DNA of 64,000 nucleotides, taken from NCBI GenBank assembly GCA_000759755.1, contig BBMW01000007.1:310001-374000 (forward strand). The letters run 5' to 3'. The notes under the pieces are model-generated. The model saw only the letters and a program-made list of their open reading frames with translations. It was not told the origin of the DNA and ran no database searches. A program made the position numbers and the translations under genes. Positions 12,259 to 22,684 of this stretch are shown here, one piece after another; the first letter of the stretch is position 1; each line of letters opens with the position of its first letter. The stretch comes from Citrobacter werkmanii NBRC 105721. Its GTDB lineage: Bacteria; Pseudomonadota; Gammaproteobacteria; Enterobacterales; Enterobacteriaceae.

Positions 12259-12798
12259 TTACGCTTTGTTATTCAGTACCAACTGTCCGTTGTTATCCAA
12301 CGGAATTTGCGCGCCGGGGTCCTTATCCATGCGAATTTTCCCCTGCTGATCGCCAATTTTGTACGTCACGTCGTAGCCCAGCATTTTTTCTGATTTGTCA
12401 TACACCGTTTTACAGCGCTGCTGCGTGGTGGTGTACGTATCGTTTTCTTGCATCGAACCCTGGATCTGGTTACCGGCATAGCCGCCGCCTAACGCCCCCG
12501 CCACGGTGGCAATATCTTTACCGCGTCCGCCACCAAACTGATGGCCGATAACACCGCCGGCTACGGCACCCAGCACAGAACCCGCGATACGGTTTTCATC
12601 TTGCACCGGCTTGCGGTGCGTGACCGTCACGTTCCGACACTCCTGACGTGGCGTTTTTACCGACTCTTTAATCGGTGTTGCAGAGACAACTTGCGCATAC
12701 TGTGGGCCACGCTCGAAAACGTTAAGACTGGCCACCGCTGCAACACCCAGCGCAGCAGCTACGCCAATCCCTATACCCGCCAACATTGATTTATTCAC
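12259..12798 (-). CDS. ycfJ: YcfJ, glycine-zipper 2TM envelope protein
   Basis: A 179-residue protein with an N-terminal membrane anchor (MLAGIGIGVAAALGVAAVAS) and a glycine-zipper 2TM domain (about 70-110, GSVLGAVAGGVIGHQFGGG) like that of SlyB/OsmB-type envelope proteins. The molecular role is not known to me. I place the start at the GTG at 12798 because a near-perfect AGGAGG lies a few bases before it and the E. coli protein begins at the same residue; the longer frame upstream is unsupported. It stands alone between iutA and ndh. Confidence 0.88.
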   Translation of the reverse strand: MNKSMLAGIGIGVAAALGVAAVASLNVFERGPQYAQVVSATPIKESVKTPRQECRNVTVTHRKPVQDENRIAGSVLGAVAGGVIGHQFGGGRGKDIATVAGALGGGYAGNQIQGSMQENDTYTTTQQRCKTVYDKSEKMLGYDVTYKIGDQQGKIRMDKDPGAQIPLDNNGQLVLNNKA

Positions 12799-12966
12799 GG
12801 GACTTCCTCCTTTTTTGCTATTAGCAACAACTTTGCAACAGAAGGTAAGGAATGCCAATCAGATTACGGATGAAAATAGCGGAAGGAAGGGATAAAGCGA
12901 GATGATTCAGAGAACTCTGAAGGAAGGCGTCGGATGCGTGAAAGCGTCCGACGCCAGAGGTCAATA

Positions 12967-14271
12967 TTAATGCAGCTTCAGACGCGGGCGAATCACCCGG
13001 TTAATACTGCCGACCAGCATCATCAGGCCGGTTTTGAAGTAACCATGCAGCGCAATCTGATGCATACGATACAGTGAGATGTAGACAAAGCGCGCAATAC
13101 GGCCTTCTACCATCATTGAACCGCGCGTCAGGTTGCCCATCAGGCTACCGACGGTAGAGAAGTTAGAAAGCGAGACCAGAGAACCGTGATCTTTGTACTG
13201 ATACGCTTTCAACGGCTTGCCGTTCATCTGCGCCAGAATATTGTTCATCGCGCAGGTCGCCATCTGGTGCGCAGCCTGAGCGCGCGGCGGCACAAAACCA
13301 CCTTCCGGACGCGCGCAGGAAGCGCAGTCGCCAATCGCATACACGTCAGGATCGCGAGTGCTTTGCAGCGTCGGCTCAACCACCAGTTGGTTAATGCGGT
13401 TCGTTTCCAGACCGCCAATATCCTTCATAAAGTCTGGCGCTTTGATCCCTGCGGCCCACACCATCAGGTCGGCCTCAATGTATTCGCCATCTTTGGTATG
13501 CAACCCGCCTTCGTCAGCGCTGGTAACCATCGTCTGCGTCAGTACACGTACGCCCAGTTTGGTTAACTCATTGTGCGCGGCGCTGGAAATCCGCGGCGGC
13601 AATGCCGGCAGGATACGCTCACCAGCTTCAACCAATGTGACGTTCAGCGCGTCATTGGTCAGTCCTTTATAGCCATAGCTGTGCAGCTGTTTGACCGCAT
13701 TGTGCAGTTCCGCGGAGAGTTCAACCCCCGTTGCGCCGCCGCCGACAATGGCAATATTCACTTTACCGTTAGCGCCCAGATTCGCGGAATACTTGAGGAA
13801 CAGATTCAGCATCTCCTGGTGGAAACGACGCGCCTGATGCGGGTTATCAAGGAAAATACAGTTCTCTTTGACGCCCGGCGTGTTGAAATCGTTGGACGTA
13901 CTGCCCAGCGCCATCACCAGCGTGTCATACGGTACTTTACGCTCGGGAACCAGCAGATCGCCCTTCTCGTCGCGCAGCTCAGCAAGAGTAATGGTTTTCG
14001 CTTCGCGGTCGATATCAACCACCGAGCCCAACTGGAACTGGAAACCATGGTTACGGGCATGCGCCAGATAGCTCAGCGCATCCACACCTTCATCCAGAGA
14101 ACCAGTCGCCACTTCATGCAGTAACGGTTTCCATAAATGGCTGTGGTTTCTGTCCACCAGCGTAATTTTGGCTTTTTTCTTACGCCCCAGCTTTTTACCC
14201 AGCTGCGTCGCCATTTCCAGTCCGCCAGCACCGCCGCCGACAATCACGATCCTTTTCAATGGTGTAGTCAA
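12967..14271 (-). CDS. ndh: Ndh, type II NADH:quinone oxidoreductase
   Basis: A 434-residue non-proton-pumping NADH dehydrogenase that feeds electrons into the quinone pool from the cytoplasmic face of the membrane. An N-terminal FAD-binding motif [10 protein letters not shown] and a second dinucleotide motif [10 protein letters not shown] (about residue 175) for NADH are visible, with GDCA near 315 and an amphipathic basic C-terminus. The start is a TTG at 14271 (L-TTPLKR); an in-frame ATG nine codons upstream is less likely because conserved sequence begins at the TTG. An FNR palindrome lies about 140 bp upstream. Confidence 0.95.
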   Translation of the reverse strand: MTTPLKRIVIVGGGAGGLEMATQLGKKLGRKKKAKITLVDRNHSHLWKPLLHEVATGSLDEGVDALSYLAHARNHGFQFQLGSVVDIDREAKTITLAELRDEKGDLLVPERKVPYDTLVMALGSTSNDFNTPGVKENCIFLDNPHQARRFHQEMLNLFLKYSANLGANGKVNIAIVGGGATGVELSAELHNAVKQLHSYGYKGLTNDALNVTLVEAGERILPALPPRISSAAHNELTKLGVRVLTQTMVTSADEGGLHTKDGEYIEADLMVWAAGIKAPDFMKDIGGLETNRINQLVVEPTLQSTRDPDVYAIGDCASCARPEGGFVPPRAQAAHQMATCAMNNILAQMNGKPLKAYQYKDHGSLVSLSNFSTVGSLMGNLTRGSMMVEGRIARFVYISLYRMHQIALHGYFKTGLMMLVGSINRVIRPRLKLH

Positions 14272-14407
14272 CGTGACCCCCTCAAATTTATTAACCAATT
14301 GTTAATTAAAAGTTATTAACATAGCCTTTAATTAACAACAAGTTACGATAATGAAAATGTCCTTCGAGAGTGAGAATAACACGAACGGTGCATTGGTCAT
14401 ACCAAAA

Positions 14408-14421
14408 TTGATGTGCATCAA
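14408..14421. promoter_or_regulatory. FNR box upstream of ndh
   Basis: TTGATGTGCATCAA is a perfect FNR half-site palindrome (TTGAT-N4-ATCAA) in the ndh promoter region. In E. coli FNR represses ndh under anaerobiosis from sites like this. Confidence 0.85.
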
Positions 14422-14463
14422 GTTTTGATGCTGAAAAGATAGACAACCCGAAGGTTAAAGACA

Positions 14464-14491
14464 AAAAAACCAGCCCGAAAGCTGGTTTTTT
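14464..14491. terminator. Terminator after ycfP
   Basis: Perfect stem AAAAAACCAGC / GCTGGTTTTTT with a short loop, immediately downstream of the leftward ycfP stop. Confidence 0.9.
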
Positions 14492-14506
14492 AGACACTCA
14501 TCAGGC

Positions 14507-15049
14507 TTAACCTAACGTCTTGAACGCCTTAATGCGCTGCAAATGCGGAGAGATATTTTTAAACTTATGCGTCTGCTCTTCGTCCCAGACGATCTCATAA
14601 AAGTGATGCAGCTCTTCTGACGAGCGCTGACTGTTCAGTGCTTCATCATGGCGAGAGAGGATCACCAGGCAGCGATCGCGGTTCTTTTCACGAAAATTGG
14701 TCACGCATTTTGTCGCAATGTCAGCATACTCTTCAGGTCTGTCGATTTTCCCTTCCATATTCTCATACGGGAACAGGTTAGGATTAAATACCACCTGACG
14801 AATATCACACAGGAAACCAATGCGTTCTGCCCAGTATCCCCCCAGCCCGACGCCACAAATCAGCGGACGGTCGTCCACATTAAGCTGCAGCATTTTGTCC
14901 ACTTCTTTCAGCAGATGCTGCATATCATGTTTAGGATGCCGCGTACTGTAGCTAATCAGCCTGACATCCGGGTCGATAAATTGCAGCTGCAACACCTTCT
15001 CGTGGTTGCCCGGACTATTAGAGTCAAAACCGTGTAAATAGATAATCAT
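14507..15049 (-). CDS. ycfP: YcfP, alpha/beta-hydrolase-fold esterase-like protein
   Basis: A 180-residue member of the UPF0227/YqiA-type alpha/beta-hydrolase group. The N-terminus has [18 protein letters not shown] (oxyanion-hole HGF) and the middle [13 protein letters not shown], which corresponds to the nucleophile elbow but with Gly in place of the usual catalytic Ser (G-x-S-x-G), so hydrolase activity is uncertain. ILSRHDEAL holds a likely acid/base region. It lies 21 bp downstream of nagZ and is probably co-transcribed in the leftward lpoB-thiK-nagZ-ycfP run. Confidence 0.9.
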   Translation of the reverse strand: MIIYLHGFDSNSPGNHEKVLQLQFIDPDVRLISYSTRHPKHDMQHLLKEVDKMLQLNVDDRPLICGVGLGGYWAERIGFLCDIRQVVFNPNLFPYENMEGKIDRPEEYADIATKCVTNFREKNRDRCLVILSRHDEALNSQRSSEELHHFYEIVWDEEQTHKFKNISPHLQRIKAFKTLG

Positions 15050-15070
15050 CGCATCCTCGCCAAACGTGCG

Positions 15071-16911
<1,841 letters not shown>

Positions 16912-16931
<20 letters not shown>

Positions 16932-17553
16932 CTTTACCTGACCAGATTATCTCGCCAGTTTGTACCAGCATTAATTGCATTTGCAGCGCCGGCGAATTGA
17001 CGTTGCCAGATGCGCTGGAATAGAGCACATACTGCGCACCAACGTTACGGGCAATACCAATCGCTTTGCTGCGCGTTCCCAGGCTATCGTTCGGCGACAG
17101 ACCTAACTGCTGCTTGGCGACAGCCAGTTGCTGGGCGGAAACCAGGGTAAATTTGCCGTTATTCGCCAGCGCGTTACGTAAGGTTTCAGTCGCTTCGCCA
17201 GCGTTCAACGAACCGTTGGTACGGTTATTCACACTATCAACCAGCAGAACACCACCCGCTTTGACGCCATCGGCCTGCAGCATTTTACCCACCATCGGCT
17301 GCATTGCGCTGTTCCAGTCGTAGTGACGTTGGCGCGGTGTTGGCTGCGCCGTTTGATCCTCGTGTTCGATCGGACCCGGCTGCTGCGGTATACCTGGCAC
17401 CGTTGGTACCACCGGTACCGGCTGTTGCGGCTGCGCTGGCTGTTCCGGTACCGGCTTCACTTCCTCTACCGGCGCAGGTTCACGTTGAGCCACACAACCA
17501 GAGAGAAACATCGCCAGCGCGGCAAGCAATGCGTAGCGATTCATTTTGATCAT
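16912..17553 (-). CDS. lpoB: LpoB, outer-membrane lipoprotein activator of PBP1b
   Basis: A 213-residue lipoprotein. The lipobox LSGC lies near residue 20; a long Pro/Gln/Val/Glu-rich disordered spacer (about 25-75, repeated PVPxVP units) that spans the periplasm follows, then a folded C-terminal domain that touches the UB2H domain of PBP1b and stimulates its transpeptidase and glycosyltransferase. The ATG at 17553 (MIKMNRYA) gives the E. coli length. It lies 10 bp below ycfL. Confidence 0.95.
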
Positions 17554-17566
17554 CAAGATTCACCCC

Positions 17567-17941
17567 TTACAAATATAGATAAAGTCTAACCTTGTGCGCA
17601 CCCAGATAATTGGCGCTGCCGTACAGTGTTACCGACGAATGAGCCGGGATAGTCACGCTGCGTGGCGCTTCCAGAGGGTGCATCTCCAACCCTCTGGCGT
17701 CATACCAATAAAACCGATAATGCACGGTGACGGATTCTTGTCTTTCGTTATAGAGTCGCGAGGATGCTGAAGCCTGAATATCAGACGTTGTTAACACGGG
17801 CTGTTCTGCGGTTATGCCCGCCGCCAGAATAGCTGACTCCATCACCAGAGACTGTTCATCACTGACCGGAATTTCAGGGTGTGAGCGACAGCCTGCCAGC
17901 AACAGCAAGCCCAGTGAAAGTGCAATGCATCCTCTGGTCAT
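17567..17941 (-). CDS. ycfL: YcfL, small DUF1425-type lipoprotein
   Basis: A 124-residue predicted lipoprotein with signal peptide and lipobox LLAGC at about residues 15-19, followed by a beta-rich domain (SVTVHYRFYWYDARG). Function is unknown. It lies between hinT and lpoB, 2 bp after the hinT stop, in the leftward operon. The neighbourhood suggests an envelope role, but nothing in the sequence proves it. Confidence 0.88.
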   Translation of the reverse strand: MTRGCIALSLGLLLLAGCRSHPEIPVSDEQSLVMESAILAAGITAEQPVLTTSDIQASASSRLYNERQESVTVHYRFYWYDARGLEMHPLEAPRSVTIPAHSSVTLYGSANYLGAHKVRLYLYL

Positions 17942-17943
17942 GC

Positions 17944-18303
17944 TTAAAGACCTTTATGTGCGAGCATCGGACCAAGCGCACGTCCCCCCAACAGGTGCAT
18001 ATGAATGTGATACACCTCCTGGCCACCGTGACGGTTGGTATTCATGATTAAACGGTATCCATCCGCAGCAATGCCTTCCTGCTCCGCGATTTTCGCCGCA
18101 ACGGTAATCATTCGGCCCAGCGCATGCTCATGTTCTGCCGTCACATCGTTGACGGTGGGGATCAGGATATTAGGGATGATCAGAATATGCGTAGGTGCCT
18201 GAGGGGAAATATCACGAAACGCAGTGACCAGTTCATCCTGGTACACGATATCCGACGGAATTTCACGACGGATAATTTTGCTGAATATAGTTTCTTCTGC
18301 CAC
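17944..18303 (-). CDS. hinT: HinT, purine nucleoside phosphoramidase (HIT family)
   Basis: A 119-residue histidine-triad hydrolase that cleaves AMP-lysine and other nucleoside phosphoramidates. The triad HIHMHLLGG lies near residues 99-107. The start is a GTG at 18303 (V-AEETIF) with AAGGAAAA a few bases before it; the ATG six codons upstream overlaps that ribosome-binding site. It heads the leftward hinT-ycfL-lpoB-thiK-nagZ-ycfP run. In E. coli its neighbour on the promoter side is fhuE, which is missing here. Confidence 0.95.
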   Translation of the reverse strand: MAEETIFSKIIRREIPSDIVYQDELVTAFRDISPQAPTHILIIPNILIPTVNDVTAEHEHALGRMITVAAKIAEQEGIAADGYRLIMNTNRHGGQEVYHIHMHLLGGRALGPMLAHKGL

Positions 18304-18583
18304 GACGTTTTCCTTTTTCATTAACAGCCCAAGCGTTATGCCATGCTACGCCGGGTAACACTGCGAGTATAGAGTATGAGCGAGTTACTCACGCTCTTTC
18401 AACTTTAACCCTCGATTTTTTAAGCAAAAACCCTGGTCAGCGCCGCTCTTATAACCATTTCCCTACGCTATTGCTTAAGCATAGTACTGAAACAACATTT
18501 CATATGTGCTGTATCATCTGTATGCGTATGGAATGTTAGTGGTTATAGAGAATCTCGATGATACTCCCATAGAGGAGGATTAC

Positions 18584-18715
18584 ATGGAGCAATCAACTGG
18601 CGTGCTAATCACCGGTACTCAGTGTGGAAAAACAACACTGTATAGCTCAACTCAAAAAGCAGCTTGCCAGGTAACTGCGCCTGGCAGCAAAAACAAAAGC
18701 AAAAAACCCGCTTAA
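18584..18715 (+). CDS. Possible 43-residue small protein
   Basis: A short frame (MEQSTGVLITGTQCGK...KSKKPA) starts 5 bases after AGAGGAGGAT, a near-ideal Shine-Dalgarno sequence, and stops inside the first arm of an intrinsic terminator, so promoter, message and terminator could form a compact unit. GTQCGKTT is loosely P-loop-like, which is probably coincidence in so short a peptide; the C-terminus is Lys-rich. I do not recognise it. The in-frame extension back to 18506 is not needed. It could also be non-coding. Confidence 0.45.
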   Translation: MEQSTGVLITGTQCGKTTLYSSTQKAACQVTAPGSKNKSKKPA

Positions 18716-18735
18716 GTTTCCTTAAGCGGGTTTTT
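18702..18735. terminator. Perfect bidirectional terminator beside the leftward tRNA-Asn
   Basis: A 15-bp perfect stem AAAAACCCGCTTAAG / CTTAAGCGGGTTTTT with a TTTC loop. It ends the tRNA-Asn transcript leftward and any small-ORF transcript rightward. The equivalent element beside attR of the island (39932-39965) is similar. Confidence 0.92.
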
Positions 18736-18740
18736 AAATT

Positions 18741-18816
18741 TGGCTCCTCTGACTGGACTCGAACCAGTGACATACGGATTAACAGTCCGCCGTTCTACCG
18801 ACTGAACTACAGAGGA
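18741..18816 (-). tRNA. tRNA-Asn (anticodon GTT)
   Basis: A 76-nt tRNA that ends in encoded GCCA, with anticodon loop CTGTTAATC (anticodon GTT) and T-loop GGTTCGAGTCC. It is identical to the two rightward copies at 20564 and 50828. The promoter lies at 18833-18860 on the same strand. Confidence 0.98.
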
Positions 18817-18820
18817 ATCG

Positions 18821-20464
18821 TTGTGGAGGCTAATCTTAGCGGCGAAATTTTTTTTGTCAAACCCCATTTTCCTGAATAACGCTCAATTGATGCTTCTCTC
18901 GACAGTTTGTTGCATTTGCAGACATTTTAAATGGAAAAAACTTTGCAGCTTTTTGGATTCTCCCTCATCATTTGAAATGAGGTTTCAACTTTCTTCTTTA
19001 AGGTCCACTTTGAACGTCTCCGCAGCCTTACGCCAGGTCGCATCTCGCACGCCCTGGTATGCCAAACGCAAGAGTTATAAGGTTCTCTTCTGGCGCGAAA
19101 TCACTCCGCTTGCCGTGCCTATTTTTCTGGAAAACACCTGCGTGCTATTGATGGGTGTCCTGAGTACTTTCCTGGTAAGCTGGTTGGGAAAAGAGGCGAT
19201 GGCAGGTGTTGGACTCGCCGACAGTTTCAACATGGTCATCATGGCATTTTTCGCCGCTATCGATCTGGGTACCACGGTGGTTGTGGCTTTTAGCCTGGGA
19301 AAACGAGATCGTCGCCGGGCCAGAGCTGCTGCCCGGCAATCGCTGGTGATTATGACGATTTTTGCTACCGTGCTGGCAGCGGTCATTCACTATTTTGGTG
19401 AACAAATTATTGACGTTGTCGCAGGTGAAGCGACGCCCGATGTAAAAGCTCTGGCACTCACCTACCTGGAGCTGACGGTGCTCAGCTACCCGGCAGCAGC
19501 CATTGCGCTAATCGGTAGTGGTGCCCTACGCGGTGCGGGTAATACAAAAATACCGCTGTTGATCAACGGTGGTATGAACATTTTGAATATCATTATCAGT
19601 AGCATCCTGATCTACGGCGTATTTTCCTGGCAAGGACTGGGATTCGTGGGGGCCGGACTCGGACTAACCATTTCACGCTACATAGGTGCGATCGCCATTA
19701 TTTGGGTACTGATGATTGGTTTTAATCCGGCGTTACGTATCACTTTCAAAAGTTATTTTAAGCCACTCAACCTCGCCATTATCTGGGAGGTGATGGGGAT
19801 CGGTATTCCAGCCAGCATCGAGTCAGTGCTGTTTAATGGCGGTAAACTGTTAACGCAGATGTTTGTCTCAGGCATGGGCACCAGCGTAATTGCCGGAAAC
19901 TTCATTGCCTTTTCTATCGCCGCGCTCATTAACCTACCGGGGAACGCTTTAGGCTCTGCGTCGACAATCATCACCGGCAGGCGTTTGGGAAACGGCCAGA
20001 TTGCCCAAGCCGAAATCCAGTTACGGCATGTATTCTGGCTGTCGACCATCGGTTTAACTGCCATTGCCTGGCTTACCGCCCCTTTTGCTGGTGTAATGGC
20101 CTCGTTTTATACCCAGGATCAGGACGTAAAAGAGGTCATAGTCATTCTGATTTGGCTCAATGCGGCATTTATGCCGATATGGGCAGCCTCCTGGGTATTA
20201 CCTGCTGGGTTTAAAGGCGCACGCGATGCCCGTTTTGCAATGTGGGTATCTATGCTGGGCATGTGGGGCTGTCGCGTTGTGGTAGGTTACACCCTGGGGA
20301 TCGTTTTAGGATGGGGCGTAGTCGGCGTCTGGTTAGGGATGTTCTTCGACTGGGCCGTACGCGCCGTATTATTTTACTGGCGCATGGTGACAGGCCGCTG
20401 GCTATGGAAATACCCGCGTCCCGAACAGGAAAAGTGCATAAAACAACCTGTTGCGCCTGAATAA
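18821..20464 (+). CDS. yeeO: YeeO, MATE-family FMN/FAD exporter
   Basis: A 547-residue MATE transporter with twelve membrane helices, matching E. coli YeeO along its whole length; YeeO exports flavin mononucleotide and FAD. The first 75 residues or so are a poorly conserved extension before the MATE core (FWREITPLAVPIFLE). The start is uncertain: the E. coli-length frame begins at a TTG at 18821 that overlaps the divergent tRNA promoter, while ATGs at 18890 and further down also fit. It is flanked by tRNA-Asn genes on both sides, as in E. coli. Confidence 0.88.
   Translation: MWRLILAAKFFLSNPIFLNNAQLMLLSTVCCICRHFKWKKLCSFLDSPSSFEMRFQLSSLRSTLNVSAALRQVASRTPWYAKRKSYKVLFWREITPLAVPIFLENTCVLLMGVLSTFLVSWLGKEAMAGVGLADSFNMVIMAFFAAIDLGTTVVVAFSLGKRDRRRARAAARQSLVIMTIFATVLAAVIHYFGEQIIDVVAGEATPDVKALALTYLELTVLSYPAAAIALIGSGALRGAGNTKIPLLINGGMNILNIIISSILIYGVFSWQGLGFVGAGLGLTISRYIGAIAIIWVLMIGFNPALRITFKSYFKPLNLAIIWEVMGIGIPASIESVLFNGGKLLTQMFVSGMGTSVIAGNFIAFSIAALINLPGNALGSASTIITGRRLGNGQIAQAEIQLRHVFWLSTIGLTAIAWLTAPFAGVMASFYTQDQDVKEVIVILIWLNAAFMPIWAASWVLPAGFKGARDARFAMWVSMLGMWGCRVVVGYTLGIVLGWGVVGVWLGMFFDWAVRAVLFYWRMVTGRWLWKYPRPEQEKCIKQPVAPE
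18833..18860 (-). promoter_or_regulatory. Promoter of the leftward tRNA-Asn
   Basis: On the minus strand TTGACA (18855-18860), a 16-bp spacer and TAAGAT (18833-18838) lie just upstream of the tRNA. It overlaps the proposed 5' end of yeeO on the other strand. Confidence 0.75.
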
Positions 20465-20516
20465 TCGGCGAAATGGGGAATATTTCGGCAAACGATTGAA
20501 TTTATCGATTCAGGCT

Positions 20517-20545
20517 TTGACATCACTGAGTGGTGTCGCTAATAT
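20517..20545 (+). promoter_or_regulatory. Promoter of the second tRNA-Asn
   Basis: TTGACA, a 17-bp spacer and TAATAT about 19 bp before the tRNA. The segment from GCTAATATGCGCC through the tRNA is identical to the third copy at 50.8 kb. Confidence 0.85.
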
Positions 20546-20563
20546 GCGCCTCGTTCACACGAT

Positions 20564-20639
20564 TCCTCTGTAGTTCAGTCGGTAGAACGGCGGACTGTTA
20601 ATCCGTATGTCACTGGTTCGAGTCCAGTCAGAGGAGCCA
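20564..20639 (+). tRNA. tRNA-Asn (anticodon GTT), island insertion site
   Basis: A 76-nt tRNA identical to the other two. Its 3' 16 bases form the left attachment core of the genomic island. Insertion has moved its native terminator 19 kb away, to 39932-39965; only a weak 4-bp hairpin follows the tRNA now, so transcripts may run toward the integrase. Confidence 0.98.
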
Positions 20640-20643
20640 AATT
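20624..20643 (+). other. attL core of the genomic island
   Basis: CCAGTCAGAGGAGCCAAATT (the tRNA-Asn 3' end plus four bases) is repeated exactly at 39911-39930. The two copies bound 19.3 kb starting with a P4-type integrase. Candidate arm sites TGGTGGTC occur at 20751 and, inverted, at 20792. Confidence 0.9.
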
Positions 20644-20800
20644 CCTGTTTTCAGGCGTGCTTATAAGTCCCTATTCAGTTAGGTTTCAATAAGTTAGCGT
20701 GAAAATATTTCCCAATGCGTGTCTGGTTTTCCCTGCGCATCCGGCGAAATTGGTGGTCTGATTTGGGGTCATTTCAGTTCGATAATGGAGTGACCACCAT

Positions 20801-22063
20801 ATGTCCCTGTCCGATGCGAAAATCCGCAGTATCAAGTCTTCTGATAAACCCTTTAAACTGACCGATTCTCAGGGTCTGTATCTGCTTGTCAATCCGGGTG
20901 GTTCACGCCTCTGGTATCTCAAATATCGCTTCAACCGAAAAGAATCCCGAATTGCCTTAGGTGCCTATCCGCAGGTCTCGCTTTCCGACGCCCGCCAACA
21001 GCGCGACGGTATCCGTAAACTACTGGCGCAGAATATCAATCCAGCACAACAACGCATGACTGAAAAAGCCGCCGCGTCACCGGAAAAATGCTTTGAGGCC
21101 GTTGCGGTGGCATGGCACAAAACCAATAAAAAATGGTCGGCTGACTATGCAGAGCGCATTCTTGCCAGCATGAAAAACCATATCTTCCCGGCAATCGGTC
21201 ATCTGCCCGTCACGATGCTGAAAACTCAGCATTTCACGGCGTTACTGAAAGTTATCGAGGATAAAGGCTTTCTGGAAGTCGCGTCCCGAACCCGGCAGCA
21301 ACTCTGCAACATCATGCGCTACGCCGTGCAGCAGGGGCTGACCGAAAGCAACCCGGCGCTGCATCTGGAAGGCGTCACCGCGCAGCCGGTAAAAAAGCAC
21401 TATCCCGCCCTGCCGCTGGAGCGGTTGCCCGAATTGTTTGAGCGCATTGGCGACTACCAGCAGGGACGGCAGCTTACGAGGCTGGCGGTAGTGCTGACTC
21501 TGCATCTGTTTATCCGTTCCAGTGAACTGCGCTTCGCCCGCTGGAGCGAGATTGATTTCAGAAACAAAATCTGGACCATTCCCGCTACAAGGGAAACGAT
21601 TGAGAAAGTCCGTTTCTCTGGCCGTGGCGCAAAAATGCGTACTCCACATATAGTGCCGCTTTCTCGTCAGGCTATCGCCATTCTGAAGCAGATAAAGGAA
21701 ATCTCCGGGCATCTGGAACTGGTGTTCCCCGGCGACCATAACCCGTATAAGCCGATGAGCGAAAATACCATCAACCGGGCCTTGCGCCTGATGGCTTACG
21801 ATACTAAAACCGACGTTTGCGGGCATGGCTTCCGTACAATGGCCTGTAGCGCACTGGTGGAATCTGAACTCTGGTCGCGGGATGCCGTGGAGAGGCAGAT
21901 GAGCCATCAGGAGCGTAACAGCGTGCGGGCGGCATATATCCACCGCGCCGAACATCTTGATGCACGCAAGGACATGATGCAGTGGTGGTCGGATTATCTC
22001 GATGTGAGCCGCGAGGGGTACGTCGCGCCGTATATTTATGCGCGGCGGCATAAGGCAGCCTGA
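20801..22063 (+). CDS. P4-type tyrosine integrase of the tRNA-Asn island
   Basis: A 420-residue P4-family site-specific recombinase that integrates and excises the island at tRNA-Asn. An N-terminal DUF4102-type arm-binding domain (SDKPFKLTDSQGLYLLV) leads to a core-binding region and a catalytic domain with Arg239 (FIRSSELR), His342-x-x-Arg345 (HGFRTM) and nucleophile Tyr379 (RAAYIHR). All are intact, so the enzyme looks functional. It sits 157 bp from the tRNA, transcribed away from it, and resembles the integrases of Yersinia-HPI-like islands at asn loci. A terminator follows. Confidence 0.93.
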   Translation: MSLSDAKIRSIKSSDKPFKLTDSQGLYLLVNPGGSRLWYLKYRFNRKESRIALGAYPQVSLSDARQQRDGIRKLLAQNINPAQQRMTEKAAASPEKCFEAVAVAWHKTNKKWSADYAERILASMKNHIFPAIGHLPVTMLKTQHFTALLKVIEDKGFLEVASRTRQQLCNIMRYAVQQGLTESNPALHLEGVTAQPVKKHYPALPLERLPELFERIGDYQQGRQLTRLAVVLTLHLFIRSSELRFARWSEIDFRNKIWTIPATRETIEKVRFSGRGAKMRTPHIVPLSRQAIAILKQIKEISGHLELVFPGDHNPYKPMSENTINRALRLMAYDTKTDVCGHGFRTMACSALVESELWSRDAVERQMSHQERNSVRAAYIHRAEHLDARKDMMQWWSDYLDVSREGYVAPYIYARRHKAA

Positions 22064-22092
22064 GCCAGTAGCAGTATAATTTGTTAAAAATG

Positions 22093-22129
22093 AAAAAGCA
22101 GTTTCCGGCTATTCAGGGACTGCTTTTTT
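22093..22129 (+). terminator. Terminator after the integrase
   Basis: Stem AAAAAGCAGT / ACTGCTTTTT followed by a T-tract, about 30 bp after the integrase stop. Confidence 0.85.
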
Positions 22130-22147
22130 GTATTGAAAATTTTTATC

Positions 22148-22281
22148 TGTGCCAGATACCATCGGATAAACATTGAATTGCGCCAGCTAAGGCCCTTTCA
22201 GCCCTTTGGCCTTTTCCGGTCTGGCGCTGTTACCCTTAGCCACCCTTTACCTTTATCTGGCCTTTTCCTTTTGCTGGCACA
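22148..22281. repeat. Nested inverted repeats after the integrase
   Basis: Outer arms TGTGCCAG (22148-22155) and CTGGCACA (22274-22281) enclose inner arms GCGCCAG (22180-22186) and CTGGCGC (22221-22227). No gene is seen here; the segment may fold as one long structured element or be a recombination-protein binding region. Confidence 0.5.
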
Positions 22282-22364
22282 ATCATCAGAAAAATACCGT
22301 AATGCTGCACCATAAACCTGTTAATAGGCTTTACCGTTCGTAAGCACCATTATTAAGAGGAAAC

Positions 22365-22655
22365 CGTACAAAAAATTTCTACGTAGAAATTTTTTCGGTG
22401 GATAACGATGAATAAGGGGTATTTTATAATGTGATGGCTATCAAAAATCGATTATCAAAATATAACTACTTGATTTATCATGAATAGCCATGAGTTTAAT
22501 AGTCGATTATTATTGTTCTTATCAGTATTGATAGGAAAGTATACAAAAAATTTTGCCCCCAAAATTTTTTGTACGAAAACCGATTAATCCCCTCAAGATT
22601 AATAGGAAATCACCCAAAATTATTTGAGGCAAATAATTTTGTACGAAAACCGATG
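22365..22655. repeat. Three related hairpin repeats beside the second recombinase
   Basis: Three imperfect copies of one unit lie in 290 AT-rich bases. Copy A (22370-22395) is a perfect 26-bp palindrome built on AAAAAATTTCTAC. Copy B (22542-22573) pairs TACAAAAAATTTT with its complement around GCCCCC. Copy C (22615-22641) pairs AAAATTATTT around GAGGC. A and B share the left flank ACAAAAAATTT; B and C share the right flank GTACGAAAACCGAT; A and C share TGGATAAC. A further inverted pair ATGGCTAT/ATAGCCAT lies between A and B (22434-22491). No coding sequence is seen. Confidence 0.8.
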
Positions 22656-22684
22656 GATAACTCAATTTTTCAAGGCAACGACTA

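Noticed and set aside
22365-22655. CRISPR array
   Set aside because: Only three copies, not identical, each self-palindromic, with spacers of unequal length and no cas genes in the window.
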